A stretch of 64,000 nucleotides of DNA from Vibrio brasiliensis LMG 20546 (lineage in GTDB: Bacteria > Pseudomonadota > Gammaproteobacteria > Enterobacterales > Vibrionaceae): NCBI RefSeq assembly GCF_000189255.1, contig NZ_AEVS01000035.1, forward strand, positions 62,001 through 126,000. The letters are read 5' to 3'. A program made the translations under genes and the position numbers. Shown piece after piece: positions 62,609 to 64,000 of this stretch. The notes beneath the pieces are model-generated. The model ran no database searches. It was given only the letters and a program-made list of their open reading frames with translations, and had not been told where the DNA came from. How positions within the stretch are numbered: the first letter of the stretch is position 1; every line of letters starts with the position of its first letter.

Positions 62609-63904
62609 TTACTGGTAAAGTGGGAAGCGAGCGCAAAGTGTTTTCACTTCTTTACGAACACGTTGCTCTACTTCAGCGTCACCTTCAGGGTTATTTACTA
62701 GCCCATCCAGTACATCGCCAATCCAGTTACCGATGAGTTTGAATTCTTCAGCGCCAAAGCCGCGGCTTGTTCCCGCAGGCGTACCCAAACGGATGCCCGA
62801 TGTAATCATAGGCTTCTCTGAATCGAATGGGATGCCATTTTTGTTACATGTGATCCCAGCACGTTCTAGGGCTTCTTCTGCTTTGTTGCCTTTCAGTCCT
62901 TTAGGACGTAGGTCAACCAGCATCAGGTGCGTATCTGTACCACCAGTCACAATGTCACAACCGCGAGTTTGCAATACTTCCGCAAGAACTTTTGCGTTGT
63001 CGATCACTGAATCAATATAAGTTGAAAATTCAGGACCTAACGCTTCACCAAATGCGACTGCTTTAGCTGCGATTACGTGCATTAGTGGACCGCCTTGCAG
63101 ACCAGGGAATACCGCTGAGTTAATCTTCTTGATGATATCTTCGTGGTTGGTCAGGATCATGCCGCCACGTGGGCCACGTAGTGTTTTGTGCGTTGTTGTA
63201 GTCACAACGTGTGCATGCGGTAGTGGGCTAGGGTGTGCACCCGTCGCGATAAGGCCTGCGATGTGAGCCATATCGACCATTAGGATAGCGCCTACTTCGT
63301 CAGCGATTTCGCGGAACTTAGCAAAATCGATGGTACGAGGAATAGCACTACCACCTGCGATAATCATTTTAGGTTTGTGTTCAACAGCGAGTGCGCGAAC
63401 ATCTTCGTAGTTGATTTCTAGCGTTTCGCGGTCAACACCGTACTGAACAGCATTAAACCATTTGCCAGAAAGAGCTGGGCGTGCACCGTGTGTCAGGTGG
63501 CCACCTGCGTCCAGAGACATGCCTAAGATAGTGTCACCAGGCTGAAGTAGAGCCAGTTTTACAGCGCCGTTGGCCTGTGCACCTGAGTGAGGCTGAACAT
63601 TCACATATTCACATTTGAACAGTTGCTTAGCACGCTCAATTGCGATTGCTTCAACCGTATCCACGTGTTCACAACCACCGTAATAACGACGGCCAGGGTA
63701 GCCCTCGGCATATTTGTTGGTTAGACACGTGCCTTGCGCTTGCATTACCGCTTTAGAAACAATGTTCTCAGAAGCGATAAGCTCGATTTGTTCGTTTTGA
63801 CGTGTGAACTCGGCTTGGATTCCAGCGAATACAGCGTCGTCAGTAGCAGCAAGGTTGGTAGAGAAAAAATTCTCTAGGCTATGATTTTGAAACGGTTTGT
63901 TCAT
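62609..63904 (-). CDS. glyA: Serine hydroxymethyltransferase
   Basis: This PLP enzyme interconverts serine and glycine with transfer of a C1 unit to tetrahydrofolate. It has 431 residues. The PLP lysine is K240 in [17 protein letters not shown], and [14 protein letters not shown] and [14 protein letters not shown] are further family blocks. It is the first gene of the glyA-gcvH-gcvP run, so it is likely the copy dedicated to glycine catabolism; a second housekeeping glyA elsewhere is common in vibrios. The N-terminus ([14 protein letters not shown]) is longer than that of E. coli GlyA. GGAAGG lies about 10 bp before the ATG. Confidence 0.96.
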   Translation of the reverse strand: MNKPFQNHSLENFFSTNLAATDDAVFAGIQAEFTRQNEQIELIASENIVSKAVMQAQGTCLTNKYAEGYPGRRYYGGCEHVDTVEAIAIERAKQLFKCEYVNVQPHSGAQANGAVKLALLQPGDTILGMSLDAGGHLTHGARPALSGKWFNAVQYGVDRETLEINYEDVRALAVEHKPKMIIAGGSAIPRTIDFAKFREIADEVGAILMVDMAHIAGLIATGAHPSPLPHAHVVTTTTHKTLRGPRGGMILTNHEDIIKKINSAVFPGLQGGPLMHVIAAKAVAFGEALGPEFSTYIDSVIDNAKVLAEVLQTRGCDIVTGGTDTHLMLVDLRPKGLKGNKAEEALERAGITCNKNGIPFDSEKPMITSGIRLGTPAGTSRGFGAEEFKLIGNWIGDVLDGLVNNPEGDAEVEQRVRKEVKTLCARFPLYQ

Positions 63905-63926
63905 GGTAGATGACCTTCCATTCGTG

Positions 63927-63965
63927 CTGACGAGATTTATAGGTACGTTAATTGGTACTCGTCAG
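63927..63965. promoter_or_regulatory. Inverted repeat in the glyA upstream region
   Basis: Perfect 8-bp arms CTGACGAG (63927-63934) and CTCGTCAG (63958-63965) enclose 23 nt with inner GGTAC segments. It can form a hairpin in the glyA leader or act as an operator. No glycine-riboswitch core is visible in the ~95 bp available. Confidence 0.4.
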
Positions 63966-64000
63966 TTCTACTTCTTAGTCTGCTCATATCACTTAATGAA

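Overview
The window looks like chromosomal DNA of a marine Vibrio. Three things support this: a Qrr quorum-sensing small RNA with LuxO-type sites and a sigma-54 promoter, a KtrAB potassium system of the kind known from Vibrio, and many proteins closest in sequence to vibrio families (DUF2850, DUF3541, VC0807-like, DUF3612). Apart from one small transposase segment next to tRNA-Ser, the content is ordinary chromosome with accessory metabolism.

Layout. 1-4.4 kb: the N-terminal part of an amino-acid ABC transporter ATPase, aroG (DAHP synthase) and malS (periplasmic alpha-amylase). 4.4-16.9 kb: one giant secreted LapA-type adhesin (about 4,170 aa) with an N-terminal retention module, a LapG-like TAAG cleavage motif, five ~265-residue tandem repeats, many further extracellular domains, RTX nonapeptides and a type I secretion C-terminus. 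17-20 kb: a TetR repressor, a divergent metallo-beta-lactamase-fold hydrolase and an MFS transporter, with palindromic operators. 20-30 kb: MscS-like channel, ktrAB, DUF2850, ppnP, two membrane diguanylate cyclases, DUF3541 and an Mpo1-like protein. 30-36.5 kb: a gluconate-type operon (TRAP transporter, gntK, gnd) followed by its LacI-family regulator gntR, with three GntR-type operators. 36.5-40 kb: a qrr sRNA, an XRE/DUF3612 regulator divergent from a stand-alone protein resembling one domain of malate synthase G, and a MaoC-type hydratase. 40-42 kb: tRNA-Ser(UGA) and a REP-associated transposase flanked by short phased repeats. 42-49 kb: lipoprotein, SDR epimerase, dsdA/dsdC, a VC0807-like membrane protein, rhlE and an NlpE-like lipoprotein. 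49-59 kb: an accessory run of amino-acid and metabolite export and conversion genes with their regulators (EamA, XRE-cupin, RhtB/LysE, CDGSH-glutamate synthase fusion, threonine-aldolase-like enzyme, MerR, PhzF, cysteine hydrolase, LysR, EamA). 59-64 kb: the glycine cleavage/serine genes glyA-gcvH-gcvP.

How genes work together. The TRAP transporter, gluconokinase and 6-phosphogluconate dehydrogenase form one import-and-catabolism route feeding the pentose phosphate pathway under GntR and probably CRP. glyA, gcvH and gcvP interconvert glycine and serine and make C1 units. The adhesin is of the type whose surface retention depends on c-di-GMP, and two diguanylate cyclases lie in the window, but LapD, LapG and the type I secretion genes are not here. 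The most notable points are the qrr locus, the free-standing malate-synthase-G-like domain paired with an acyl-type regulator, the CDGSH-glutamate synthase fusion, the RAYT repeats beside tRNA-Ser, and an unassigned structured RNA candidate upstream of rhlE. All family calls rest on reading the sequence and on recalled family features. No database search was run.
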